Below are positions 1 to 7,106 of a DNA stretch of 11,002 nt, one piece after another; the first letter of the stretch is position 1; each line of letters begins with the position of its first letter. The stretch lies in assembly GCA_018725535.1 (NCBI GenBank), contig QLUS01000047.1, positions 1 to 11,002 on the forward strand, read 5' to 3'. The DNA comes from Bacillota bacterium (GTDB lineage: Bacteria; Bacillota; UBA994). Under the pieces are notes generated by a model, which saw only the letters and a program-made list of their open reading frames with translations, was not told where the DNA came from and did not search any database. A program made the translations under genes and the position numbers.

Positions 1-1
1 C

Positions 2-469
2 CTACAATCGGCGGGAGAAATACTCACGGCGTCGGCTGCGGCCCCCGTTGAGCCACCCAAGCGCACCCGCCGCACTCGCGCCGAGATGGAAGCAGCTAGG
101 GCGACTGCGACCCCCGCTGCTCCAGCGGCTCCCGTGTCCGCCCCCCCCGCGCTCCTGGATGTTCTCGCTGCCTGCCCGCCAGCCCTGAAGCCCGCGCTCA
201 TGGCGGTCGGGGTAGACTCTGACGCAGGGCGCGCGCTGATCGCAACGTTCATGCCGCAGGGCGCACTGGCTACAACGGCCAATCCAGTGCTTAACCGAGA
301 GGTACCTGCGCCCACCCCCCTTGAGGCTCCCTCCGTTACACCCCCCGTCGTATTTACCGGCGGGTTCGGCGCTACGGCGCCGATCCAAACCGCGGGTTCA
401 ACCCCGACACTCTCCGCTGCTGCGCAGTCTTTGCGTGAAAAGCTCCTGATCAAGCTGGGGGTCAAGTGA
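2..469 (+). CDS. Ala/Pro-rich protein of unknown function, 3' part only
   Basis: The frame is open from the left edge of the window, so the real start lies outside it; 155 residues are visible before the TGA. The visible part has a basic patch (KRTRRTRAE near residue 20) and then a long low-complexity stretch rich in Ala, Pro, Thr and Val, which looks like a disordered linker. It ends in a short, more ordered, helix-like tail (SAAAQSLREKLLIKLGVK). I see no catalytic motif and do not recognise a family. An internal ATG at 86 is possible, but nothing upstream of it looks like a strong ribosome binding site and the frame continues to the left. Its stop overlaps the GTG of the next gene by 4 bases, so it belongs to the same operon as the replication genes. 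A role in replication or DNA binding would be a guess from position only. Confidence 0.6.
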   Translation, partial: LQSAGEILTASAAAPVEPPKRTRRTRAEMEAARATATPAAPAAPVSAPPALLDVLAACPPALKPALMAVGVDSDAGRALIATFMPQGALATTANPVLNREVPAPTPLEAPSVTPPVVFTGGFGATAPIQTAGSTPTLSAAAQSLREKLLIKLGVK

Positions 470-747
470 GCTTCGAGCGCGTTGCGAACGAAACAGGACT
501 GAGCCGCACTGAGTTGGCAGCGCTCTATGGAGTTAGCCGGCAGACCATTCACACATGGCTCGTGTCCACCGGCCCCCGTGCCGGTGGACATACCGCGCGC
601 ATGGCGGAGACGGTGACGAACACGCTCCTGAACGCGGTGCGCCGGAAGATCCTCCCGTTGCCGGCGATGGACAAGAAGGATCGTCGTGCGCGAGTCGCGT
701 CAATGGCGGTCACAGCTCAAGGGTTGAAGCCCGCGCCGATCAGATGA
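466..747 (+). CDS. Small helix-turn-helix protein
   Basis: A 93-residue basic protein. Residues 13-32 (SRTELAALYGVSRQTIHTWL) form a good helix-turn-helix: an amphipathic first helix, a Gly-Val-Ser turn and a recognition helix RQTIHTW. It is therefore likely to bind DNA, as a regulator or a replication accessory factor. The rest, including the Lys/Arg-rich KDRRARVASM near residue 72, gives no further family clue. It starts at a GTG that overlaps the upstream stop by 4 bases (GTGA), with a G-run 5' of it as a weak Shine-Dalgarno, so translation is probably coupled. Its own stop overlaps the next gene by ATGA. The coding sequence carries a strong inverted repeat (563-590) just after the HTH codons. 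The family (Xre-like, MerR-like or other) cannot be decided from the sequence alone. Confidence 0.7.
   Translation: MSFERVANETGLSRTELAALYGVSRQTIHTWLVSTGPRAGGHTARMAETVTNTLLNAVRRKILPLPAMDKKDRRARVASMAVTAQGLKPAPIR
563..590. repeat. Perfect 11-bp inverted repeat inside the HTH gene
   Basis: TGTCCACCGGC at 563-573 is exactly complementary to GCCGGTGGACA at 580-590, with a 6-base loop. One more G-T wobble pair can extend it. No T-run follows, so it is not an intrinsic terminator. It could be an operator for the HTH protein, an mRNA structure within the operon, or a by-product of the codons for Ser-Thr-Gly-Pro-Arg-Ala-Gly-Gly-His. Confidence 0.6.
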
Positions 748-1193
748 GGGTTGCGCCCTTAACACTCGCAGACGCAAACGACTACATAACGGAATATCAT
801 CGGCATCATAAGCGTGTACAAGGTCATCGCTTTTCTCTTGCCGCGATAAGTGGCAATGCGGTAGTTGGCATCGCCGTTGTCGGGCGTCCTGTTGCGCGTG
901 GATGTAACCCTTACATGACCGCCGAAGTCACGCGGCTTTGCACAGACGGTACAAAAAATGCCTGCTCGTTTCTGTACGCGGCGTGTGCGCGAGTTTGTAA
1001 GGCGATGGGGTTCTCGAAGATCCAAACTTATATCCTCGTAAGCGAGTCAGGTACTACCCTGAAGGCTGCGGGCTGGAAAAAGGAAGCCACGACGCAGGGA
1101 GGTGACTGGAATCATAGCAAGGCGTACGCTGGAAAAAGGCGCGTGGACCAACCGCAAGAGCCGAAACAGCGCTGGGCTAAGGACTTGATTTGA
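744..1193 (+). CDS. XF1762-family GNAT-like protein (possible Mom-like DNA modifier)
   Basis: A 149-residue protein that I recognise as the phage and prophage family called XF1762. The N terminus (TLADANDYITEYHRHHKRV, residues 7-25) is followed by a strand region FSLAAI...AVVGIAVVGRPVAR and then a GNAT-like core. This core has E61-V62-T63-R64-L65-C66, a helix of the acyl-CoA-binding type (NACSFLYAACARVCKAMGF, 72-90), the strand QTYILVS, and the end motif GTTLKAAGWK (103-112). GNAT proteins move acyl groups from CoA; the Mu Mom protein, with a GNAT-like fold, modifies adenine in phage DNA. That this protein does the same is inference, supported by the three methyltransferases beside it. I chose the ATG at 744 because it overlaps the previous stop as ATGA; an upstream ATG at 555 would add about 60 low-complexity residues that fully overlap the HTH gene. 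Confidence 0.75.
   Translation: MRVAPLTLADANDYITEYHRHHKRVQGHRFSLAAISGNAVVGIAVVGRPVARGCNPYMTAEVTRLCTDGTKNACSFLYAACARVCKAMGFSKIQTYILVSESGTTLKAAGWKKEATTQGGDWNHSKAYAGKRRVDQPQEPKQRWAKDLI
1179..1183 (+). promoter_or_regulatory. Shine-Dalgarno supporting a TTG start
   Basis: AAGGA lies 6 bases before the TTG at 1190. Together with the TTGA stop-start overlap it supports this rare start codon for the primase-helicase. Confidence 0.6.
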
Positions 1194-3982
1194 ACACCCT
1201 CGACTTCCTCCAGTCGGTTCTGCCTGAGCGTGGACTGTACGTCGCATCACGCCTGATCAACAAGCAGTTCAGGAACCGCGTGTGCGACTCCATCGAGGAA
1301 CTCACGCAGACGGTGCTAGGATATGATGCGCAGGGCGTAGATGCGTACTTCGCCTGCGCGGCCTATCGCGAGCGCGAGGTTGATGGGACGAAAGACGGCA
1401 AGACCTTTAAGCAGGTGCGCGTGCAACGTAATGTGCGGGCGCTGCGCTCGTTCTGGATGGACCTCGATGTAGAACCGGGGAACGATAAGAAGTACGAGTC
1501 CCATGAGGCTGCACTTGATGGCCTCGTCGAGTTTTGCACTTCAACCTCGCTGCCGATCCCAATGGTCGTATCTTCGGGCGGCGGTATTCACATCTACTGG
1601 GCACTCACTGAAGAAATTCAACCGGAAGTCTGGAAGCAAACTGCCGAAGGACTCAAGCAGCTCGCCGAGCACTACAAGTTCAAGGCCGATCCGGCCTGCA
1701 CCGCTGACTCTGCGCGTGTCCTCCGGCCTGTCGGAACCTATAACCGTAAGGTTCCCAATTTCATCCGGCCAGTTGAGATTGTTGTCGCAAGCGATCTGCA
1801 CGACTATCAAGGCTTTGCAGATTTGGTCCGAGCGGGTCTCGGCCATCTTGGCCTCAAACTTCCCGAAGCCGTCCGCCGCGTCGAGGCCCCGGCTGAGAGC
1901 ATCAACCAGGCGTTCGCGGTCAAGCACAACTTCCCGCCCTGCAGCGGGGTCAAAGTAGCCGAGCGCTGCCAGCAACTGCGGGTCATGCGCGACACGCGCG
2001 GCTGCATCCCCGAGCCTTACTGGTACGCAGGCATCCAGTTACTCTGCCACTCGATCGAGGGCGATGAACTTATCCACCAATGGAGCAACGGACATGAATC
2101 TTATTCAGTTGAAGAAACTAACCGCAAGATTGCGCAGGTACGCGGTCAAGCCCTCGGGCCGACACTATGTACTACCTTTCAAGCCCGTAATCCAGCCGGG
2201 TGCGACGGCTGCCTCTTTTTGGGCAAGATCAGCTCACCCGCCCAGTTGGGTACGCAGGTTGCGAGCGCGCCGGCGCCCATTGTCAACCTTGAGATAGCGG
2301 GTAAGGTTGTCAATGTGGTGCTTCCGGCTCCGCCCCCGCCGTTCACCCGCGGTGAGTCAGGGGGTCTTTACTATGAGGACGAGGGCATCACGCACAAGAT
2401 TTATGAGCACGACTTCTTCCCCGTCGAGATGTCTTACGATGAACAGCTCGGCTATGAGACAACACGCTGGCGGCACTTCCTGCCCGAAGAAGGGTGGCTG
2501 GAGTGCGTGTTGCGATCGAGCCTTTTAGCCCGGCCCGTTGAGTTTGAATCGGCCCTGCGAGACAATCACATCCAGCCGCTGATAAGGAACAAAATGGCCA
2601 TGTACGGAGATGCCTACTTGCGGAAACTTCGCTCGGACACGAAGATGCGCCGGCTCTTCAAGTCGCAAGGGTGGAAGAGCCACGACACAGAGTTCGTGCT
2701 GGGCGACAAGCTTTATCGCAGGGGTGAAGTCTCGCAAGCCGGGTTCAGTCACGGCGCGACGGACTTCCTGAAGCCCTTCCACACGAAGGGCGAACGGGAC
2801 GTATGGACTACGCTGGCGCAGGTGCTGGAGCGGCCGGGGTTCGAGCCGCATCTTTTCTTGCTTTTGCTCGCGTTCGCAGCACCGCTGCTGAAACTCGGCG
2901 GCCGGCAAGGATTCACGGTCAACGCACTCGGTGCGTCGGGCGCGGGCAAAAGCACGATGGCGGCGTTCATGTCCTCGGTGTACGGGCACCCCTCGATGTC
3001 GTGGATTACACGCGATGACACGGCCCTGGCAAGGATGCAGCGTTTGGGAGCGCACAACTCGCTGCCGGCTTACATGGACGAAGCGACCACGATCCCGGGC
3101 AAGGAACTGCGCGACTTGGTGTACGCCATCCCCACCGGCAAGTCGCGCGCAAGCATGCGTGCGGACTATACGCTGCGACCTAGTTCGGAGTGGGCAACGA
3201 TTTTCATAACCTCATCGAACGTCTCGCTGGGGTCAACATTACGGCTGGAGAACCCAAATGCTGAAGCTGAGTTGTTGCGCCTCTTCGAGTATCGGTTCCC
3301 GAAGATAGCCGACTTCGGCCCGCTCGCCAAGCTGATACCGGGTGTGTTGGCCGAGAATTACGGGGTGGCCGGGCCGCAGTACATTCAGCACATTGTTGAG
3401 CACCGAAACGAAGTGAAAGCTCGTCTTGCCACTATCGTCGAGGAAGCCGAGCAGGTGTTCGGCATGCAGGACGAAGAACGATTCTGGTCGCAAGCGTTGG
3501 CATTAACGCTCTATGGTGGGAGACTTGCTAACGAATGCGGGGTGCTGGGGTTCGACCCCTCGCACATCCAGCCGTGGCTCAAGCGAGAGTCGCAGCACTT
3601 GCGGCAGAGCATGGCCGAGGGGGTGTTGAACCCAGTGCAGATACTGGCGGATTATTATAACGAGTTCGTGGGCGAACGACTGGTGGTTACAAAGCTGAAC
3701 GCGGGGCTTGTGGCGCAGGGTGTGAAACCCATGCGTGAGCTGTCTTCGCGCTACGAGAAAGACTCGCGAACGATCTGGACCAGCCGCAAGCATATCAAAC
3801 GCTATCTGGATGAGCACCACTATGACTTTAACGGTGTGAAAGATGATTTGATGGCACGAGGTATTCTTGTGCGTATGGATGTAAACAAGACCCTAGGCAT
3901 GGGCACTGACTTCGCTGGTGGCCCGACTCCTTGCTGGCAGGTGAATGCCGCGCACGACGAACTGGCGGGGAGGGTGGAATGA
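1190..3982 (+). CDS. Phage primase-helicase (AEP-type primase fused to a DUF927-like AAA+ helicase)
   Basis: A 930-residue two-part replication protein. The N-terminal part reads as an archaeo-eukaryotic-type primase: FWMDLDVE with metal ligands D91 and D93, SSGGGIHIYW with H134, and D173 before RVLRPVGTYNRK (176-187). A linker region carries a C-x10-C-x2-C cluster (C327, C338, C341) followed by SSPAQLG, typical of primases of this architecture. The C-terminal part is a P-loop ATPase: Walker A GASGAGKST (581-589, K587), Walker B YMDEAT (D630, E631), IFITSSN (sensor 1, N677) and arginines in LLRLFEYRF (R697, R702). The spacing and context resemble DUF927/SF3-like phage helicases. It should prime and unwind DNA at the phage replication fork. 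It starts at TTG, overlapping the upstream stop by 4 bases. No DNA polymerase is visible in the window, so that would be encoded elsewhere or taken from the host. Confidence 0.88.
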   Translation: MNTLDFLQSVLPERGLYVASRLINKQFRNRVCDSIEELTQTVLGYDAQGVDAYFACAAYREREVDGTKDGKTFKQVRVQRNVRALRSFWMDLDVEPGNDKKYESHEAALDGLVEFCTSTSLPIPMVVSSGGGIHIYWALTEEIQPEVWKQTAEGLKQLAEHYKFKADPACTADSARVLRPVGTYNRKVPNFIRPVEIVVASDLHDYQGFADLVRAGLGHLGLKLPEAVRRVEAPAESINQAFAVKHNFPPCSGVKVAERCQQLRVMRDTRGCIPEPYWYAGIQLLCHSIEGDELIHQWSNGHESYSVEETNRKIAQVRGQALGPTLCTTFQARNPAGCDGCLFLGKISSPAQLGTQVASAPAPIVNLEIAGKVVNVVLPAPPPPFTRGESGGLYYEDEGITHKIYEHDFFPVEMSYDEQLGYETTRWRHFLPEEGWLECVLRSSLLARPVEFESALRDNHIQPLIRNKMAMYGDAYLRKLRSDTKMRRLFKSQGWKSHDTEFVLGDKLYRRGEVSQAGFSHGATDFLKPFHTKGERDVWTTLAQVLERPGFEPHLFLLLLAFAAPLLKLGGRQGFTVNALGASGAGKSTMAAFMSSVYGHPSMSWITRDDTALARMQRLGAHNSLPAYMDEATTIPGKELRDLVYAIPTGKSRASMRADYTLRPSSEWATIFITSSNVSLGSTLRLENPNAEAELLRLFEYRFPKIADFGPLAKLIPGVLAENYGVAGPQYIQHIVEHRNEVKARLATIVEEAEQVFGMQDEERFWSQALALTLYGGRLANECGVLGFDPSHIQPWLKRESQHLRQSMAEGVLNPVQILADYYNEFVGERLVVTKLNAGLVAQGVKPMRELSSRYEKDSRTIWTSRKHIKRYLDEHHYDFNGVKDDLMARGILVRMDVNKTLGMGTDFAGGPTPCWQVNAAHDELAGRVE
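3967..3974 (+). promoter_or_regulatory. Shine-Dalgarno fixing the first methyltransferase start
   Basis: GGGGAGGG lies just before the ATG at 3979, with GGAGG ending 5 bases from it. This supports 3979 over an in-frame ATG at 3931, which would add 16 residues overlapping the primase-helicase. Confidence 0.65.
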
Positions 3983-5415
3983 TCTACGAAGCAGGGAACT
4001 GTACAATCGTGCAGGGAGACTGTCTTGAAACTTTGTGCTTGCTACCTGACCGAAGCGTTCACTGCTGCGTGACATCGCCGCCGTATTGGGGGTTGCGCGA
4101 CTACGGTACGGGGACTTGGGGGGGTGGCGATTCGAGCTGCGACCATACACAGCCAGTCAGTTTTAAGAGTAGCACTCTAGGCGCTTCTACTGGTGGCCGA
4201 AGCGAAGCTACACACCAACGGAGTATTAGTGCTCAAGCAAGTCCATACCGTGATATTTGTCGAATCTGTGGCGCGCGACGTAGCGACCTCCAATTTGGTC
4301 TCGAACCTACGCCGCAGGAGTACGTTGAGAAGCTGGTCGCTGTGTTTCGCGAAGTGCGCCGGGTGCTGCACGACGACGGAACACTGTGGCTGAATTTGGG
4401 GGATTCTTACGCCGCTAGCCGGTCGTATCAGGTTACGGACAACAAGAACCCAGGAGCGATTCCGACTGGGCATGAATCCCGGGCCAAGCCGCCAGCAGGA
4501 CTAAAGCAGAAGGACATGGTGGGCATCCCCTGGCGCGTCGCCTTCGCGCTGCAAGCCGATGGCTGGTATCTGCGCCAGGACATCATCTGGGCCAAGCCCA
4601 ATCCGATGCCGGAGTCGGTGCGTGACCGCTGCACAAAAGCTCATGAATACATCTTCCTTCTGAGCAAGCGCGAGCGGTATTACTACGACGCCGGTGCGAT
4701 TGCGGAGCCTATGACCGGCGACACCGATCCAAGCGCGGCGCGTAACCGATGGAACCGCGAGCAAAGTCTATTGGCCGTGCCTCCAGGTAAAAATCCCATG
4801 AAGCGCGTACAACGCAAACCCGCCGGATGGGATACTGGCACTGGTGCGCATGGCACGATTCCTCGTGATGGCCGAGCGATGGAAGTCGAATATACGGAAA
4901 CTAACTCAACAACGCGCAACAAGCGCAGCGTCTGGACTGTTACTACTAAGCCGTTCAAAGGCGCGCACTTTGCCACTTTCCCGCCGGACTTGATCGAGCC
5001 GTGCATCCTTGCCGGCACCAGCGCGAAAGGCGCGTGTCCGCACTGCGGCTCCCCCTGGTTACGAATAGTGGAGAAGGGTGCTCCCGACTTGAAGCACCAG
5101 CAGGCGTGCGGTGGTGACGTGAACGGCAAGTACGACGGTCAATCAACCAAGAACTACGCTGCGGCGGGCGCACAGGATGCCAGTGCTACCAAGGCGCGCA
5201 TCCTTGCTGGTATGGTGTCCAAGGTCACCGTCGGGTGGGTTCCTTCCTGCAGATGTCCTTCACACGAACCGGTGCCCTGCTTCGTGCTTGATCCGTTCGC
5301 TGGCGCCGGTACCGTCGGGGTTGTGGCGAACAAACACGATCGCAAATCGATCTTATTAGAGCTTAACCCGGAGTACTGTCAGATGACTGTGAACCGTTTG
5401 TCGGGGGTGAAGTGA
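3979..5415 (+). CDS. Beta-class DNA amino-methyltransferase with zinc-cluster inserts
   Basis: A 478-residue S-adenosylmethionine-dependent methyltransferase. The catalytic motif IV, TSPPYWGLRDYG (SPPY at 33-36), comes first and the SAM-binding motif I, DPFAGAGTVG (438 onward), comes last, which is the beta-class order. SPPY occurs in N4-cytosine and some N6-adenine enzymes, so the modified base is not settled. Two Cys/His clusters probably bind zinc: C54-x-H56 with C94-x2-C97 (CRICG), and C353-x2-C356 (CPHCG) with C424-x-C426. Between them, TLWLNLGDSYA and WRVAFALQADGWYLRQDIIW are standard for this family. I chose the ATG at 3979 because it overlaps the previous stop (ATGA) and has a strong Shine-Dalgarno. 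It is followed without a gap by a second methyltransferase. No restriction endonuclease is next to it, so it is probably a solitary phage enzyme that protects or regulates phage DNA. Confidence 0.88.
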   Translation: MIYEAGNCTIVQGDCLETLCLLPDRSVHCCVTSPPYWGLRDYGTGTWGGGDSSCDHTQPVSFKSSTLGASTGGRSEATHQRSISAQASPYRDICRICGARRSDLQFGLEPTPQEYVEKLVAVFREVRRVLHDDGTLWLNLGDSYAASRSYQVTDNKNPGAIPTGHESRAKPPAGLKQKDMVGIPWRVAFALQADGWYLRQDIIWAKPNPMPESVRDRCTKAHEYIFLLSKRERYYYDAGAIAEPMTGDTDPSAARNRWNREQSLLAVPPGKNPMKRVQRKPAGWDTGTGAHGTIPRDGRAMEVEYTETNSTTRNKRSVWTVTTKPFKGAHFATFPPDLIEPCILAGTSAKGACPHCGSPWLRIVEKGAPDLKHQQACGGDVNGKYDGQSTKNYAAAGAQDASATKARILAGMVSKVTVGWVPSCRCPSHEPVPCFVLDPFAGAGTVGVVANKHDRKSILLELNPEYCQMTVNRLSGVK

Positions 5416-7106
5416 TGATGCAAGAAGTGGGTGATGTGATCCTGCTCACCGGCGACTCGCTGGAGTTGCTTCGCGAGTTCCCTGAGAACTCTGTTCATGC
5501 TTGTGTAACTGACCCTCCCTATGGAATCGGGTTTATGGGCAAGAAATGGGATACGTTCAGCGTGAGCGCGGCTGAGAGTCGTGCGGTGAACAGCCAAGTG
5601 AAAGAGTCAAACAATCCGAACCTTAAAGGCCGGGTTCGGAGCCCGGCGTCAAGCCCGTCTGCCATTGACTACGATCGCTCGTTGGCGGGTCAGCGAGGGT
5701 TCCAAGCGTGGACCGAGCAGTGGGCACGTGAAGTGTTTCGTGTGCTGCGGCCCGGCGCGCACCTGCTGGTCTGCGGGGCACCCCGGAGTTATCACCGGAT
5801 GGCAGTGGGGGTCGAGGATGCGGGGTTTGAGATCCGCGACTGTCTGGCTTGGATGTTCGCTCAGGGGTTCCCTAAAAGTCATAACTTGCACGGCGAGTGG
5901 GAAGGGTGGGGGACTGCGCTGAAGCCCAGTTACGAGCCAATACTACTAGCCCGAAAGCCCCTCGAAGGCACCGTTGCACAGAACGTAGCGAAGTGGGGGT
6001 GCGGGGCGTTGAACATAGACGGGTGCAGGATTAAAACGGCGGGGGTGAACCCCAGCATCGCTCGACGAAAAGGCACAATTAACCACCTGAGCGACAGGCC
6101 CGCCGCCGAGACTGAAGCAGAAGGCAAGATGGTAAGCCGACAGTCTCCTGAAGCGTACCGAGCAGAGCGCCCTGGCGAACTACTCGGCCGCTGGCCCGCC
6201 AACCTGCTCCACGATGGAAGTGATGAAGTGCTTGAGTGCTTTCCCGACGCAGCGGGGCAGCTCGCGGACGCCAAAACAAGCAATGTATATGGCGCAATGG
6301 CGCGCACAAACGAACCAAGCCAAGACGACTTAAACGAAGGCGAGGTTGGGTTCAAGATGAAACCTGGGGCGCGTCGACTTGATTCCGGCAGCGCTGCTCG
6401 ATTCTTTTACAGTCCTAAAGCGAGTAAGAAGGACCGGAACGAGGGGCTTGACAGTATGTGTACTGTTAAGTATGATGCACTGGAAGGAAACACACCGTGC
6501 GACGTGTCGAACGCGGTCATACTACTGCAAAAGGTTACACAAGATATTCAGGCGGTGAACTGGCGCATAGGCGCGTCTGGCGTAAGCATCACGGGCCAGT
6601 GCCCGTCGGCTTTTTTATCCACCACCTTGACGGAAATAAGAAAAATAATGCCCTTTCAAACCTTGAACTCGTCACCGCGCTCATTCACAAACGAATCCAT
6701 TCTGGGTGCGAACTCAGAGGGGGCGAGTGGTGGAAACCTTGCAAGAGGTGCAATAAATTCAAACCCGTTGAGCGCGCCCACTGGTACATTTCAAAAGAAG
6801 GATGGCCTTTGTATGGGCGGTGCAAACCTTGTCATATTAAGATTGTTGTCTTGGGTAAGCGACGGCGCAAATTGGAAGCCAGCAACTAATTTTCATTGTA
6901 CTGTAAAACCCACCGCGCTGATGCGCTATCTCATCAAGCTCGTGACCCCGCCGGGCGGCACAGTGTTAGACCCGTTTTTTGGCAGCGGTAGTACAGGCAA
7001 GGCGTGCATACTGGAGGGCTTTGCTTGCATTGGAATCGAACGCGACGCGAGTTACATGGCGATCGCCAGGGCGCGGTGTGAACACGCAATGAGCGGAGCG
7101 AAGTGA
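5412..7106 (+). CDS. Beta-class DNA amino-methyltransferase carrying a 146-codon insert
   Basis: A 564-residue methyltransferase with DPPYGIGFMGKKWD (DPPY at 34-37, the form usual in N6-adenine enzymes) near the N terminus and DPFFGSGSTG (from D520) near the C terminus, again beta-class order. The middle has family-typical text such as LRPGAHLLVCGAPRSYHRMA and SARFFYSPKASKKDRNEG. After that, residues 350-495 do not look like the family: they fill an HNH-endonuclease-coding insert read in another frame. The family text resumes at HCTVKPTALMRYLIKLVTPP. Without the insert the protein would be about 418 residues. Whether the long form is made and active is unknown; the insert sits between the two SAM/catalytic halves. 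The start is GTG 5412 (GTGA overlap) or the ATGs at 5415 or 5418, with a G-rich stretch upstream. Confidence 0.82.
   Translation: MMMQEVGDVILLTGDSLELLREFPENSVHACVTDPPYGIGFMGKKWDTFSVSAAESRAVNSQVKESNNPNLKGRVRSPASSPSAIDYDRSLAGQRGFQAWTEQWAREVFRVLRPGAHLLVCGAPRSYHRMAVGVEDAGFEIRDCLAWMFAQGFPKSHNLHGEWEGWGTALKPSYEPILLARKPLEGTVAQNVAKWGCGALNIDGCRIKTAGVNPSIARRKGTINHLSDRPAAETEAEGKMVSRQSPEAYRAERPGELLGRWPANLLHDGSDEVLECFPDAAGQLADAKTSNVYGAMARTNEPSQDDLNEGEVGFKMKPGARRLDSGSAARFFYSPKASKKDRNEGLDSMCTVKYDALEGNTPCDVSNAVILLQKVTQDIQAVNWRIGASGVSITGQCPSAFLSTTLTEIRKIMPFQTLNSSPRSFTNESILGANSEGASGGNLARGAINSNPLSAPTGTFQKKDGLCMGGANLVILRLLSWVSDGANWKPATNFHCTVKPTALMRYLIKLVTPPGGTVLDPFFGSGSTGKACILEGFACIGIERDASYMAIARARCEHAMSGAK
6459..6466 (+). 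repeat. Left copy of direct repeat flanking the HNH insert
   Basis: TGTACTGT, in frame as Cys-Thr-Val. The similarity reaches further at the protein level: CTVKYDAL here against CTVKPTAL at the right border. Confidence 0.5.
6497..6889 (+). CDS. HNH endonuclease (HNH_3 / homing type) nested out of frame
   Basis: A 130-residue protein in a different frame from the surrounding methyltransferase. It has the classic phage HNH layout: a short strand region with LAHRRVWRKHHGPVP (22-36), then the HNH core FIHHLDGNKKNNALSNLELV with H42-H43, N51, N55 and a later H64, then HSGC. A C-terminal zinc-ribbon-like part follows, with C82-x2-C85 and C109-x2-C112, and a basic tail GKRRRK. Such enzymes cut DNA, often at conserved sites in alleles lacking the element. 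The start is GTG 6497, with AAGGA (6484-6488) 8 bases before it; the frame opens only at 6476, so no other start is likely. All of it overlaps the methyltransferase frame. It could be active or decaying, but the motifs look intact. Confidence 0.82.
   Translation: MRRVERGHTTAKGYTRYSGGELAHRRVWRKHHGPVPVGFFIHHLDGNKKNNALSNLELVTALIHKRIHSGCELRGGEWWKPCKRCNKFKPVERAHWYISKEGWPLYGRCKPCHIKIVVLGKRRRKLEASN
6591..6616 (+). terminator. Hairpin with T6 run inside the HNH gene (terminator-like)
   Basis: ACGGGC (6591-6596) pairs with GCCCGT (6601-6606) around the loop CAGT, and TTTTTT follows at 6611-6616 after CGGC. The stem is short and the T-run sits 4 bases away, so strength is doubtful. The same bases encode the common HNH text GPVPVGFF, so it may be a coding by-product. 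Confidence 0.3.
6897..6904 (+). repeat. Right copy of direct repeat flanking the HNH insert
   Basis: TGTACTGT again, in the same methyltransferase frame, at the first codons of CTVKPTALM. The two copies start 438 bases apart (146 codons). Confidence 0.5.

Larger units (their letters stand above)
6459..6896 (+). mobile_element. Homing-endonuclease-type insertion in the methyltransferase gene
   Basis: The 438-bp segment begins with a copy of TGTACTGT and is followed by a second copy at 6897. It interrupts the methyltransferase just before the conserved H.TVKPTALM codons and holds a complete HNH gene. Its length is divisible by 3 and it has no stop in the methyltransferase frame. Only about 40 bases lie outside the HNH ORF, too few for a group I intron core, so a bare endonuclease cassette fits better. 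The exact borders are uncertain; a normal enzyme may have some residues of its own here. Confidence 0.6.

Noticed and set aside
2..388. Minus-strand ORF at the left edge
   Set aside because: Gly/Arg-rich complement of an Ala/Pro-rich coding frame; no sign of an independent gene.
555..1193. Longer start for the XF1762-like protein
   Set aside because: The extra N terminus is low-complexity, fully overlaps the HTH gene and is unlike the family. ATG 744 has the 4-base overlap seen at all other junctions.
2525..3055. Antisense ORF of 176 residues opposite the helicase domain
   Set aside because: It is a mirror of the conserved Walker A/B region, with Arg-rich text and no family resemblance.
3931..3981. 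Upstream start of the first methyltransferase
   Set aside because: The added residues overlap the primase-helicase end and look like out-of-frame text. ATG 3979 has a strong Shine-Dalgarno and an ATGA overlap.
6459..6904. Group I intron or intein in the second amino-methyltransferase
   Set aside because: Outside the HNH ORF only about 40 bases remain, too few for a ribozyme core. The HNH protein is in another frame, and no intein splice residues or motifs are visible, so protein splicing does not fit.
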